Assembly: GCF_016595525.1 (NCBI RefSeq)
Contig: NZ_JAENII010000004.1
Location: forward strand, 345,420-409,419
Reading direction: 5' to 3'
Source: Haloferula rosea
Lineage (GTDB): Bacteria; Verrucomicrobiota; Verrucomicrobiia; Verrucomicrobiales; Akkermansiaceae
DNA: 64,000 bases
Shown: positions 35,019 to 43,598 of the stretch, piece after piece
How the letters are laid out: each line of letters starts with the position of its first letter
How positions within the stretch are numbered: position 1 is the stretch's first letter
The notes under the pieces: model-generated
Told to the model about the DNA's origin: nothing
Database searches by the model: none
What the model saw: only the letters and a program-made list of their open reading frames with translations
Program-made: the position numbers and the translations under genes

Positions 35019-36202
35019 ATGAGCAAGTGATGAGTGGTTACAGTACAGCAGAATTGGACGGACTCCGGGACTTTTACCGGACGTCGTTGTTGGATGACAC
35101 GCTGCCATTCTGGCTGCCGGATTCCGTGGACCGGGAGTACGGTGGTTACCTTCTCATGAGGGATCGTGACGGCACCCTGCTCGACGACGACAAGTCGGTT
35201 TGGTTCCAAGGGCGCTTCGCCTGGATGCTGGCCACGCTCTACAATACGACCGAGCCGCGTGCGGAGTGGTTGGAGGCGGCGAAGTCCGGGGTGGAGTTTC
35301 TCAAGAAGCACTGCTTCGACGACGACGGGCGGATGTTCTTCCTCGTCAACCGTCAGGGCGAGCCGCTGAGGAAACGTCGTTACTTCTTCTCCGAAGCTTT
35401 TGCGATCCTGGCCTTCGCGGCGACGGCGAAGGCGACGGGAGACGAGGCGCTGGCGCAGGATGCCCGTGATCTTTTCCGCCGCTGCATGGAGTATGTGGAC
35501 GGCGAGCGCCCGCTGGAGCCGAAGTTCACCGATACCCGTCCGACGATCGGGATCGGGGTGCCGATGATCTTCCTCAATGTCGCCCAGCAACTCTGCGACA
35601 CCGTGGGGGATGATCATGCCGCCAGCCGGATCGATGGATTCGTCGGGCAGATCCGTGGCTTCGTGAAGGATGACCTGCGATGTGTGTTCGAGCAGTTGTC
35701 GCCGGATGGCGGGGTGGTGGATCATTTCTCCGAACGCACGCTGAATCCGGGGCATGCGATCGAAGGTGCGTGGTTCATCCTGCATGAAGCGAAGCGCCGC
35801 GGTGGCGATGCGGACCTGGAGGACCTCGGGTGCCGCATGCTGGATTACATGTGGGAGCGCGGTTGGGATCAGGAGCACGGAGGCATCCTCTACTTCCGCG
35901 ATCCGGACGACAAACCGGTGATGGAATACTGGCAGGACATGAAGTTCTGGTGGCCGCAGTGCGAGGCGATCATCGCGACGCTACTCGCCTACCGGATGAC
36001 GGGCCGCGAGAAGTATGCCGAGTGGCACCGGATGATTCACGACTATGCCGAGCGTACTTTCCACGATGCCGAGCACGGGGAGTGGTTCGGCTACCTGCAT
36101 CGGGACGGGCGAATCTCGACCGCGATGAAGGGCAACCACTACAAGGGGCCATTCCACCTGCCGCGGATGCAGTGGTACTGCTGGCAGCTGCTGGAGGAGT
36201 GA
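35015..36202 (+). CDS. N-acylglucosamine 2-epimerase (AGE)
   Basis: A 395-residue (alpha/alpha)6-barrel epimerase that interconverts N-acetylmannosamine and N-acetylglucosamine, the step after sialic acid lyase. Family landmarks are SVWFQGRFAWML, the His-containing LNPGHAIEGAWFILHE, KFWWPQCEAI and the C-terminal NHYKGPFHLPRM. Length is typical (about 390-420). The ATG at 35015 overlaps the transporter stop (ATGA), suggesting coupling; an ATG at 35030 is an alternative. No lyase gene is adjacent, so the pathway must be completed elsewhere. Confidence 0.9.
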   Translation: MNEQVMSGYSTAELDGLRDFYRTSLLDDTLPFWLPDSVDREYGGYLLMRDRDGTLLDDDKSVWFQGRFAWMLATLYNTTEPRAEWLEAAKSGVEFLKKHCFDDDGRMFFLVNRQGEPLRKRRYFFSEAFAILAFAATAKATGDEALAQDARDLFRRCMEYVDGERPLEPKFTDTRPTIGIGVPMIFLNVAQQLCDTVGDDHAASRIDGFVGQIRGFVKDDLRCVFEQLSPDGGVVDHFSERTLNPGHAIEGAWFILHEAKRRGGDADLEDLGCRMLDYMWERGWDQEHGGILYFRDPDDKPVMEYWQDMKFWWPQCEAIIATLLAYRMTGREKYAEWHRMIHDYAERTFHDAEHGEWFGYLHRDGRISTAMKGNHYKGPFHLPRMQWYCWQLLEE

Positions 36203-36232
36203 TCGAGTGCCGGGGTGTGAGCCGAAAGAAGC

Positions 36233-36601
36233 TCACTTGATGGCGGTGACGGTCCCTGAAGGGTCGGCAACCACGATGGCGCTGATCGGTTTGTTGTCGC
36301 CGATGGGCTCGATGTCAGCCGTGTAGGCGATTGTTTCGACGAAGGTCGGTTGGAGGCCGAAGTCGACGTTCATCCAGAGCACCTTGCCAAGCTTGGTGGG
36401 GTCGTAAGGTTCGGTGACGTAGTGATAGCGGTCCTTGATCCGCTTCTCGGCTTCGAAGATGTCGTCTCCGATCTTCACCTGCTGACGAAGGTCGGCCATG
36501 CCTTCCTCATACTTGGCGGTGCGGTGCATGGTGCACTGGCTCGTCGTGAGCACGAGTCCGGTCACGGCAAGGATGCGGAGGGCGTCGGAGAGCCGGGTCA
36601 T
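36233..36601 (-). CDS. small exported hypothetical protein
   Basis: A 122-residue protein with an N-terminal export signal (about residues 9-23) ending TTSQC, which could be an atypical lipobox. The rest is a compact alpha/beta stretch (KIGDDIFEAEKRIKDRYHYV, later IGDNKPISAIVVADPSGTVTAIK). It converges on the epimerase gene and lies downstream of the esterase gene, with a 61-bp gap. Family not recognised. The ATG at 36601 gives a normal signal; the longer upstream frame does not. Confidence 0.6.
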   Translation of the reverse strand: MTRLSDALRILAVTGLVLTTSQCTMHRTAKYEEGMADLRQQVKIGDDIFEAEKRIKDRYHYVTEPYDPTKLGKVLWMNVDFGLQPTFVETIAYTADIEPIGDNKPISAIVVADPSGTVTAIK

Positions 36602-36662
36602 GGCACGAGGGTAGGGTACCCGGGCTCGGCGGCAAGATGGGATGGTGCATGCGTGGAGTGGG

Positions 36663-38837
36663 CTATGGGTCCGCGGGTACGTCATCCAGTTGTTTCAGCT
36701 TCAGAGCCACTGCCCTGGCAATGGCCTCCGATCCTTCGGCATTCGGGTGGATGTGGTCGGGGAACCACTTGGGGTGGTCCTTCAGCGGAGTGAACATGTC
36801 GATGGTGTCCACGCCGGTGTGCGCGACCGCGGCCGACAGCCATTCGTTGAGGGTGTCCACGTTGGGGTCAGCGTGGAATCTCTGCCCGGGGAAGAGGGGG
36901 GCAAGCGGGCTCCACTGGATGATGTAGGGACGGGTGGGGAGGCTGGCGAAGGCGTCGATGAGTTTCCGGTATTCCCGAATCATGTCCTCTTTCTGATAGG
37001 TTCCCCACTGGGTGATGTCGTTGATGCCAAGGTTGCAGATGACGATGTCGGGCGCGTAGCTGAGTGCGTCGAGGTATTCGCGGGTGCGATCGTATTTTTT
37101 CTCGGGGCGGTGAATGCCGAAGCCGGATTTCCCGAAACCGCGGACTTCGTGGGCTTCGCCGAGGATTCCGGCGAGTCGGGCGGGATAGGCTTCGGTGGCG
37201 GGGTCGGCCAGGCCGGCTCCGTAGGTGATGGAGTCGCCGATGCAGGCGACCCGGATCCTGCGTCCGGGTGCGGTGAGCCATGCATCGGTGCGGAAGGAGC
37301 GGGCGGTGAGGCCTTCCTTGCTGGCGAGGTCGACATCGGCATCCATCGTCCAAGCGTGGCGGACGGCGACGGGTTCGGGGACGTCGGGCGAGCTGACGGT
37401 CACGGAGGTTCCTGCGATGGTGGCGGTGGCCGGAACGAACTTCCCGTTCGCCCCTGCGATTTCAAAGTTTCGGAGTTCGCCGCCATCGCGGTCGACGAGG
37501 CCACCACCCGAGTGATCGAAACGCAGGTGGATCTTTCCCTTGGTCGTCTTGTGTTCAACGAAAACGGGGCTGCGGTGGGCGACCCTTTCCCGGTAAAGTT
37601 CGGCGAGTGCGATGCGGGCGAGGCGCTCTCCCACCGGCTCCTTGTTTCCGGGGTGGACGTTCGATCCAGCGGAGCCGAATTCGGTGACGACGGCGAGCTC
37701 GACGTGATCGATCTCATCGGCCGTGCGTTGCTGTGCGTTCCGGTACCATGGCCATAGTATTCGGTTCGGTGCGGAGATCCGGGGCAGCTCGACCATGTAG
37801 AAGGGAAGGTCCGGGTGGTGGAATTCATCGCGCCACGAATTCACCAGCGTGGCCATGACCTGATGCTGGTAGTCGGCAAGCCGTTGGCCGTTCCACATGA
37901 ATCCGTCCGAGCTGAACTCCGCATTTGATTCGCCCTGATACCAGATCACGCCACGGATGCGGAGTGGCTGGAGGTGGGGCATCGCAGAGGCGTGGAGAAA
38001 TCCGGGTGCGAACGGGTGGGGGTGGGGGAGCGCGGGGTCGCGGTGGGTGTAGCTGCCGAGGTTTCTGCGGATTCTTGATGTCGCCCACTGACCGAGGGTG
38101 CGGGCTTCACGGGGGTTGGTGAATGCCGCGGCGAGATAGGGGTTGGCCTGCAGCACCTCGGGCTTGATGAAGGCCTCGGTGGTGGTGCCGCCGTAGGAGA
38201 TGTCGATGATGCCGATCGGGATGTCGGTGCTTTCCGGACCCCGTCCCCTCAGCTCACGGGCGAGCGCATTGGCGAAGAAGTAGGCGACGGCCGACTGGTC
38301 GGCCACCGGGCTGGCATCGAGTGTGGTCCAGGATCCCTGATAGAAGGTGTCGGGTGAGAGCTGGTCGAGATCCTCCGCTTCATAGGTGTCCGAGGCACCC
38401 GCGCCGACAGTGCCGGTCCAGTTCGCCATCCGGATGAGGGGGAAGTTGTCGGGGTGTGGAGTGTTCGAGCACTGTCGGACTTTCCAATCCATGTTCGATT
38501 GCCCGGCAGCGAGCCAGACTTCGCCGACGAGGATGTCCGTGAGGGTGACGCTTGAGCTTCCCTGAATGATCATTTCCCTGGCGACGGTGCTGGCCGGGAG
38601 CGGGGCAAATTCGACCCTCCAGCGGCCGTCCTTGTCGGTGCTTGTCGACTGGGTCTGTCCGGCGAAGCTGACCTTGACGGCCTGCCCTGCATGGTCCGTT
38701 CCGAATACCGGAAGAGGCTGTCCTTGCTGGAGCACCATATGATCGGTGAATGCGCGGGCGGGCAGGGTTTCGGCCACGGCCGTGAGGGACGTGCCGACGA
38801 CGGTTGCGAGGAGGAGGGAAAGGGTGAGTGGATTCAT
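36663..38837 (-). CDS. sialate O-acetylesterase / SGNH hydrolase fusion
   Basis: A 724-residue exported protein. A signal peptide (1-22, ending AVAE) precedes a SASA-type sialate O-acetylesterase domain (LAAGQSNMDW near residue 111, GVIWYQGESNA near 305). A second SGNH/GDSL hydrolase follows (CIGDSITYGAG near 530, NLGINDI near 605, DHIHPNAEGSEAIA near 694). All catalytic Ser, Gly, Asn, Asp and His positions of the second domain are visible. It would remove O-acetyl esters that block sialidase; the second domain may act on other acyl sugars. An operator-like palindrome lies 60 bp upstream of the ATG. Confidence 0.9.
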   Translation of the reverse strand: MNPLTLSLLLATVVGTSLTAVAETLPARAFTDHMVLQQGQPLPVFGTDHAGQAVKVSFAGQTQSTSTDKDGRWRVEFAPLPASTVAREMIIQGSSSVTLTDILVGEVWLAAGQSNMDWKVRQCSNTPHPDNFPLIRMANWTGTVGAGASDTYEAEDLDQLSPDTFYQGSWTTLDASPVADQSAVAYFFANALARELRGRGPESTDIPIGIIDISYGGTTTEAFIKPEVLQANPYLAAAFTNPREARTLGQWATSRIRRNLGSYTHRDPALPHPHPFAPGFLHASAMPHLQPLRIRGVIWYQGESNAEFSSDGFMWNGQRLADYQHQVMATLVNSWRDEFHHPDLPFYMVELPRISAPNRILWPWYRNAQQRTADEIDHVELAVVTEFGSAGSNVHPGNKEPVGERLARIALAELYRERVAHRSPVFVEHKTTKGKIHLRFDHSGGGLVDRDGGELRNFEIAGANGKFVPATATIAGTSVTVSSPDVPEPVAVRHAWTMDADVDLASKEGLTARSFRTDAWLTAPGRRIRVACIGDSITYGAGLADPATEAYPARLAGILGEAHEVRGFGKSGFGIHRPEKKYDRTREYLDALSYAPDIVICNLGINDITQWGTYQKEDMIREYRKLIDAFASLPTRPYIIQWSPLAPLFPGQRFHADPNVDTLNEWLSAAVAHTGVDTIDMFTPLKDHPKWFPDHIHPNAEGSEAIARAVALKLKQLDDVPADP

Positions 38838-38896
38838 GGAAGCCGAGGTCTTGGGGGAGTCTAGACCATTGGGTTGGAATGGGGCTGCGGAATCGG

Positions 38897-38915
38897 TGGT
38901 TGTTTCATCCGACCA
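38897..38915. promoter_or_regulatory. second operator-like site between esterase and PIG-L genes
   Basis: TGGTTGTTTCATCCGACCA matches the palindrome at 30736-30754 in 14 of 19 positions, including both outer arms (TGGTTG and CC-ACCA). It lies in the divergent gap, 60 bp before the esterase ATG (38837) and 88 bp before the deacetylase ATG (39003). It probably ties both genes to the sialic acid regulator. Confidence 0.5.
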
Positions 38916-39002
38916 GCGGAATGGGAGCTGCGCGCGGCGGGGATTCGTGAGAGGGTTTCGGGGATGGGTGAGAGAGCGGGTGATGCGTTGGAGAGTGGGG
39001 CC

Positions 39003-39713
39003 ATGGTCCTCGGGCGGGATCGTGGACCGTGGGACTTGGTAAAAAGGTGCCTGGTGCTGGCCCCTCACCCGGATGATCTCGATGTGGTGGCCGTGACCCT
39101 GCGTCGATTGCAGGAAGCGGGTGCGGAGGTTTTCCTGGAGGTGCTCACATCCGGGGCGAGTGGGGTGGAGGACGACTTTGCGGATGGATGGGAGGCCAAG
39201 ACCGAGGCGCGCGAGGCGGAGCAGCTTGCGAGTTGCCACTTGTTCGGGCTGGCGGTCGAGCGGGTGCGTTTCCACCGGCTCGATGAGGATGAGGAAGGGC
39301 ACATGCGTGCCGATGAAAGCAACGAGTCGCGTGTGCGCGCCATCCTTGATCGGGTGGATGCCGACACGGTGGTGCTGCCTCATGGCTGCGACAGCAATGC
39401 GGATCATCGCCGGACGTTCCAGTTCTTTGATGCCTGGGCGCGTGAACGGGGGGGCTCCACGCTGGCCTTGCTGGTGAAGGACCCGAAGACGCTGGGGATG
39501 CGGGTGGATCTGGTAACGGCATTTTCGGATGAGGAAGCAGCGTGGAAGGGTGGGATGCTGCGTTGTCATGAGTCCCAGCAAACCCGGAATCTGCGGTCGC
39601 GCGGTTATGGTCTCGACGAACGCATCCTCAGAACGAACCGGGACATCGCGCGCGAGGCCGGACTGGATGCGGGGTATGCCGAGGCTTTCGAAGTGCAGGA
39701 GTACGGCAGGTGA
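39003..39713 (+). CDS. PIG-L family deacetylase
   Basis: A 236-residue LmbE-like zinc deacetylase, recognised from APHPDD near residues 19-24 (metal ligands His and Asp) and PHGCDSNADHR near 120-130 (the H-x-x-H-like site). Relatives remove N-acetyl groups from GlcNAc-containing molecules. It has no signal peptide. The ATG at 39003 puts the metal motif close to the N-terminus, as usual; the longer upstream frame is not protein-like. It is divergent from the sialate esterase and shares its operator-like site, so a role on amino sugars from sialic acid is plausible. Confidence 0.85.
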   Translation: MVLGRDRGPWDLVKRCLVLAPHPDDLDVVAVTLRRLQEAGAEVFLEVLTSGASGVEDDFADGWEAKTEAREAEQLASCHLFGLAVERVRFHRLDEDEEGHMRADESNESRVRAILDRVDADTVVLPHGCDSNADHRRTFQFFDAWARERGGSTLALLVKDPKTLGMRVDLVTAFSDEEAAWKGGMLRCHESQQTRNLRSRGYGLDERILRTNRDIAREAGLDAGYAEAFEVQEYGR

Positions 39714-39833
39714 TCGGGTCGGGTCCCGGCAGCCCGAAAAGGGCCGGTAGGCAGGTTGTGGATGGAGTGGGTCTGCCGATGTCCCACCCCCGCCGTTAGG
39801 GTGGAGGTGAATCCCAAACCTGGATCCGAATAC

Positions 39834-40496
39834 ATGAATCCCCAACTGACTGAAATTGCCTATGTCCTCGACCGTTCCGGTTCGATGGTTGCCATGACCG
39901 AAGCCGCCATTGTTGGCTTCAATGAGTTCCTTTCCGATCAACTCGATACCCCCGGAGACGCCAACCTTTCCTTGGTGCTCTTCGACAATGAGTTCCTCGT
40001 TCCTTACGAACGGGCACCCCTGCAGGACGTCCGCAAGCTGGACACTCAGACGTATGTCCCGCGTGGCGGGACCTCACTGCTCGATGCGATCGGCCTCACG
40101 ATTGACCGTCTCGGCGAGAAGCTTGCCGCGGAACCCGAAGAGCGCCGCCCCGGGAAGGTGATCGTGGCCATTTTCACCGATGGCTATGAGAACTCGTCCT
40201 GCCGCTATTCCCGGGAGCAGATCAACAAGATGATCACCCACCAGCGGGAAACCTACCAATGGGAGTTCATCTTCCTTGCGGCCAATGAGGACGCGATCGC
40301 CACCGCGGCCAGCATGGGCATTGCGCGCGAGATGAGTTCGTCCATCGACCACTCTGCAAAGGGCCTGCGCACGAGTTACAGGAGTTCGTCGCGCAAGATC
40401 CGTGCTCTCCGTGAGTACACGAGGAGCGCGAAGGACAGCGAAGACCTCCACAAGCCGATGGAAGACATCACCGGCGAGGAGGAAGAACGCGATTAG
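39834..40496 (+). CDS. VWA domain protein
   Basis: A 220-residue cytosolic protein made of one von Willebrand factor A domain with an intact metal-ion-dependent adhesion site: DRSGSM at residues 13-18, the conserved Thr in RGGTSLLDAI near 78 and FTDGYEN near 118. The C-terminal part is charged (SYRSSSRKIRALREYTRSAKD). Such stand-alone VWA proteins bind partner proteins. It has no adjacent AAA ATPase or toxin-like gene. The ATG at 39834 gives the usual start just before the first strand. Confidence 0.85.
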   Translation: MNPQLTEIAYVLDRSGSMVAMTEAAIVGFNEFLSDQLDTPGDANLSLVLFDNEFLVPYERAPLQDVRKLDTQTYVPRGGTSLLDAIGLTIDRLGEKLAAEPEERRPGKVIVAIFTDGYENSSCRYSREQINKMITHQRETYQWEFIFLAANEDAIATAASMGIAREMSSSIDHSAKGLRTSYRSSSRKIRALREYTRSAKDSEDLHKPMEDITGEEEERD

Positions 40497-40614
40497 GATT
40501 TGTTTGGTGTGTCGTCCCGGTTCGTGGCGGCTGACCGTGGGTGCATGAGCAGCCATGGCAGTCGTGCGAACCGGGTTTTCCCGTGTCCGGCGGCCCTGAA
40601 GTACGATGACTCCC

Positions 40615-42942
40615 CTAGGAGCGGCTGGAGAAGTTCCGCCGGCCACTGCGTGCGACGAGCACGACGGAGACGATCGAGCTCAGGGGCATGAGGATGGCGG
40701 CGAGCAGGGGGTTCATGCTTCCTGTGAGGCAGATCGAGACGGCCACGGCATTGTAGATCAGCGCGAAGGCGAAGGCGCGCCGGACTCCGGCTGCGCGGGC
40801 GTCTGCGGTGGCAAACAGGGCGGGGAGGAAATCAAGTCCCGAGCCCAGGGTGTAGAAGTCGGCCTTCGCTTCGAGAAGCGAGCGGTCGACGACCGGTGTG
40901 CCGGTGACGGTGGCGGCATCGAAGGCGAGCGAGTCGTTGGCGCCATCACCGAGGTAGAGTGAGTCGCCTTGGTCGAGTTGTTGTACCCGCTCGGCTTTCT
41001 CGGTGGGCGAAAGGCCGCCTTTGGCGTGGGTGGCGGGGATGCCGAGACGCCCGGCGAGGTCGCTCACTTTGTCCGGCGTGTCGCCGGAAAGAATCCAGAG
41101 TTCTTTCCGTCTGCGGCGGAGGACGTCGAGGCTTTCCATTGCTCCGGGGCGAAGCGTGTCCTCAAAGCGGAAGGCGGCGATGCGTTCTCCATCCCGGCAG
41201 AGGGAGGTGGACCCATCGGCGGCATCACCTGCCCAGCCGGCGCGGCCGAGCGACCATCGGGTGCCTTCTCCGGTGAGGGTGACTCCCTGGCCCGGTGTCT
41301 CCTCCAGCGGAGGCAGCGCCCCCTTGGAAAGCAGGCGCTGACCGCGGTTGCCGAGCGCTTCCAGAAGCGTGCGGCCGACGGGGTGAAGCGAGCCGACGGT
41401 GAGCTGTGCGAGGGCGCGGGCGGCATCGTCGTCCAGTCCATCGACGACCGAGGGATCGACCAGCACCGGGCGCTCGAGGGTGAGGGTGCCGGTTTTGTCG
41501 AAGATGACCTTGCGGATCTGGCGGAGCCGCGCCCAGAGCGTGGCATTGCGCACGAAGGCGCCATGGCGTTCCGCGCGCGAGGCGGCGAGTTCATCGGCAA
41601 GCGGGAGCGCCACACCGAGGGCGCACGGACAAGACACGACGAAGACCGAGATCATCGCCTGCAGGCCGAGTGCGGGTTGGCCGAGTGAGATCCAGACGAC
41701 GAGGCCGGCGATGCCGAGGATCAGGACGACGATCAGGTAGTAGCGGAGGACCTGTTGGAGAATGGGGGAGCCGCGTTCGGTGGTATCGGTGGCGGTGAGG
41801 CGGGACAACAGCGAGTCCGACCATGGCTCGGCTGCTGCGAGGGTGAGCGCGCTGCGGCTGAGCAGGATGGCCCCGGCGGGGAGTCGACTGCCGGCTTGCT
41901 TGAGCACCGGTTCGGCTTCGCCATTGATCCACTCGAGTGACACCTCGGCCTGCTCGGCGCGGATCACGCTGGTCACGGGGACGGCCTGGCCGGGGTCGAT
42001 CCGGTATTCCATCCCGGGCTGGATGGCTTCCAGTGCGATGGCCTTCCCATCCGACTGGACCGATGGGGGGAGGGGTGACGAGCGCAGGAGTCGGCGGCGA
42101 TTGCGGTCGACGGCGGCCGTTTGCAAGTAGCGGCCTCCAAGCATGAGGAAGACGAAGGTGGCGACGAAATCGAAGTAGTGCAGGCCGGGGATGGACAAGG
42201 CCCATCCGGCGATGGAGCCGAAGTAGGCGGTGACCAGACCGAGGGCGATGGGCAGATCGATGTGCAGGCTGCGTGCCTGGAGTGCGCGCCAGGCGCGGTC
42301 GATGAAATACGATCCCCCGACGAGCATGGCGAGCGTCGCGGAGAGGAAGGCAATGAGCCGGAACAGTCCGGCGAACTCGAAGTCCTCCGGCATGCCGAGA
42401 TAGGTCGGCAGGGTGAAACCCATTGCGTTGAGCGCGAAGGCGCCGCAGAGCCCGAGGCGGCCGATGAGTCGTCGGCCTTCCTGATCGGGGGCATCGCGCC
42501 GGGCCGGGGCGATGACGTAGCCGAACTGGGTCAACTCCTCGGCGAAGGCGCGCAGGTCGCAGTGGCCGGCCTGCCATTCGAGGTGGAGTCGCCCGGATGC
42601 CGGGTGGGCGGCAGCGCGGATGGCGCCCGGGTGCTTGTCGAAGAGCTTTTCGATCAACCACACGCACCCCACGCAGGAGATGCCCTCGATCGCGCAGTCG
42701 AGCTTGGCGGCACCGGGTGAGGACTCACCCTTCTCGATCAGGTCATCCAGCCAGTCGAAGTCATGCTGCTCGAATGGCCGGCTGCGGACGGGCGCCGTGG
42801 CGAGTCCCTGTTTGAGATCATAGAAGCGCTCGAACCCGCTTTCGCGGATCATGTTGGCGACGAACTCGCAGCCTCGGCAGCAATAGATGTCGCTCTCCTT
42901 GGTCGCGGAGAAGGCGGTGCCGCAGTGTTCGCAGGTGGGCAT
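40615..42942 (-). CDS. copper-translocating P-type ATPase, CcoI/FixI-like
   Basis: A 775-residue P1B-ATPase. The N-terminus has a Cys-rich CEHCGTAF...YCCRGCEFV segment (residues 4-28) and a heavy-metal-associated motif GISCVGCVWLIE (about 88-99). The transport site is SCPCALG, with DKTGTLT (phosphorylated Asp), SLHPVGR (the HP motif) and GDGANDS further on. Eight membrane helices fit CopA-type enzymes. The N-terminal layout is that of FixI/CcoI pumps that supply copper for cbb3 oxidase, but no cco genes are in the window. It starts 4 bases after the preceding lipoprotein gene. Confidence 0.92.
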   Translation of the reverse strand: MPTCEHCGTAFSATKESDIYCCRGCEFVANMIRESGFERFYDLKQGLATAPVRSRPFEQHDFDWLDDLIEKGESSPGAAKLDCAIEGISCVGCVWLIEKLFDKHPGAIRAAAHPASGRLHLEWQAGHCDLRAFAEELTQFGYVIAPARRDAPDQEGRRLIGRLGLCGAFALNAMGFTLPTYLGMPEDFEFAGLFRLIAFLSATLAMLVGGSYFIDRAWRALQARSLHIDLPIALGLVTAYFGSIAGWALSIPGLHYFDFVATFVFLMLGGRYLQTAAVDRNRRRLLRSSPLPPSVQSDGKAIALEAIQPGMEYRIDPGQAVPVTSVIRAEQAEVSLEWINGEAEPVLKQAGSRLPAGAILLSRSALTLAAAEPWSDSLLSRLTATDTTERGSPILQQVLRYYLIVVLILGIAGLVVWISLGQPALGLQAMISVFVVSCPCALGVALPLADELAASRAERHGAFVRNATLWARLRQIRKVIFDKTGTLTLERPVLVDPSVVDGLDDDAARALAQLTVGSLHPVGRTLLEALGNRGQRLLSKGALPPLEETPGQGVTLTGEGTRWSLGRAGWAGDAADGSTSLCRDGERIAAFRFEDTLRPGAMESLDVLRRRRKELWILSGDTPDKVSDLAGRLGIPATHAKGGLSPTEKAERVQQLDQGDSLYLGDGANDSLAFDAATVTGTPVVDRSLLEAKADFYTLGSGLDFLPALFATADARAAGVRRAFAFALIYNAVAVSICLTGSMNPLLAAILMPLSSIVSVVLVARSGRRNFSSRS

Positions 42943-42946
42943 GGCT

Positions 42947-43594
42947 TTAATGGTGCTTCTTGAATCCGAGGATCTGTCCCTGGTCCCCATCGTAGAAGGT
43001 GAAGATCATGCCATCGATGGCTTCCTTCCCGGTGAAGGTGGGGGAATCCAGCGGCTCTTCGGCATCGGTGAGCCGCAGCCCAAATACGGGAACCGCCGTA
43101 TCATTGACCGAGCTGGATACGGCTCCGACCGGGATGATGGCCCAGCGGGCCTCGAGGGTGCGAAAGCCGACCCAGTCGTAATCGAAGGCATTCGCCTGCT
43201 CGTGGAAGAGCGGGAAATCACGAAGGATGGCCGTGCCGTTGTCGCGCAGCTCGATGCTTGGGGTGGGCTCGTGTGAGCGGATCCTGTCATCGAGACCCGC
43301 TTCGATCATCGAGACATAGGCTTCGGTCAGCAGGTAGGTGCCGACGGCTTCATCGAGAGCGGGCTCCTTTTTCAGGAATCGGTGGGCGAAGGGGTCGCTC
43401 AGGCAGGAGGAAAACAGCACCGCCATGGAAAGCAGGATGGTCCCAGGCACAGCGACGGAGCGGATGCGGGCAGCGGCATGGGAATCGACACCGGCGGCCG
43501 GGGTTGGCGAGGCGGCCGAGTGCGCGACGGTTGTCAACCGGTCCGGCTGCAGGTGGGCGGATGGAAGAGTCACTTCGCTCGGTCCTGCGTGCAT
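42947..43594 (-). CDS. putative lipoprotein or membrane-anchored hypothetical protein
   Basis: A 215-residue protein. A hydrophobic stretch at about residues 47-63 ends in LFSSC (Cys64), which looks like a lipobox, but 46 residues precede it, which is long for a signal peptide. The true start may be further in, or the protein may be an anchored one. The rest is a soluble beta-rich domain (IELRDNGTAILRDFP, GKEAIDGMIFTFYDG). It lies tightly between lpxA (4-bp gap) and the copper ATPase (4-bp gap), so the three form an operon. Family not recognised. Confidence 0.6.
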   Translation of the reverse strand: MHAGPSEVTLPSAHLQPDRLTTVAHSAASPTPAAGVDSHAAARIRSVAVPGTILLSMAVLFSSCLSDPFAHRFLKKEPALDEAVGTYLLTEAYVSMIEAGLDDRIRSHEPTPSIELRDNGTAILRDFPLFHEQANAFDYDWVGFRTLEARWAIIPVGAVSSSVNDTAVPVFGLRLTDAEEPLDSPTFTGKEAIDGMIFTFYDGDQGQILGFKKHH

Positions 43595-43598
43595 TATC

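Noticed and set aside
32385..35108. A 907-codon minus-strand frame opposite the mutarotase-symporter gene
   Set aside because: His/Arg/Pro-rich, no domain, fully antisense to a well-supported gene.
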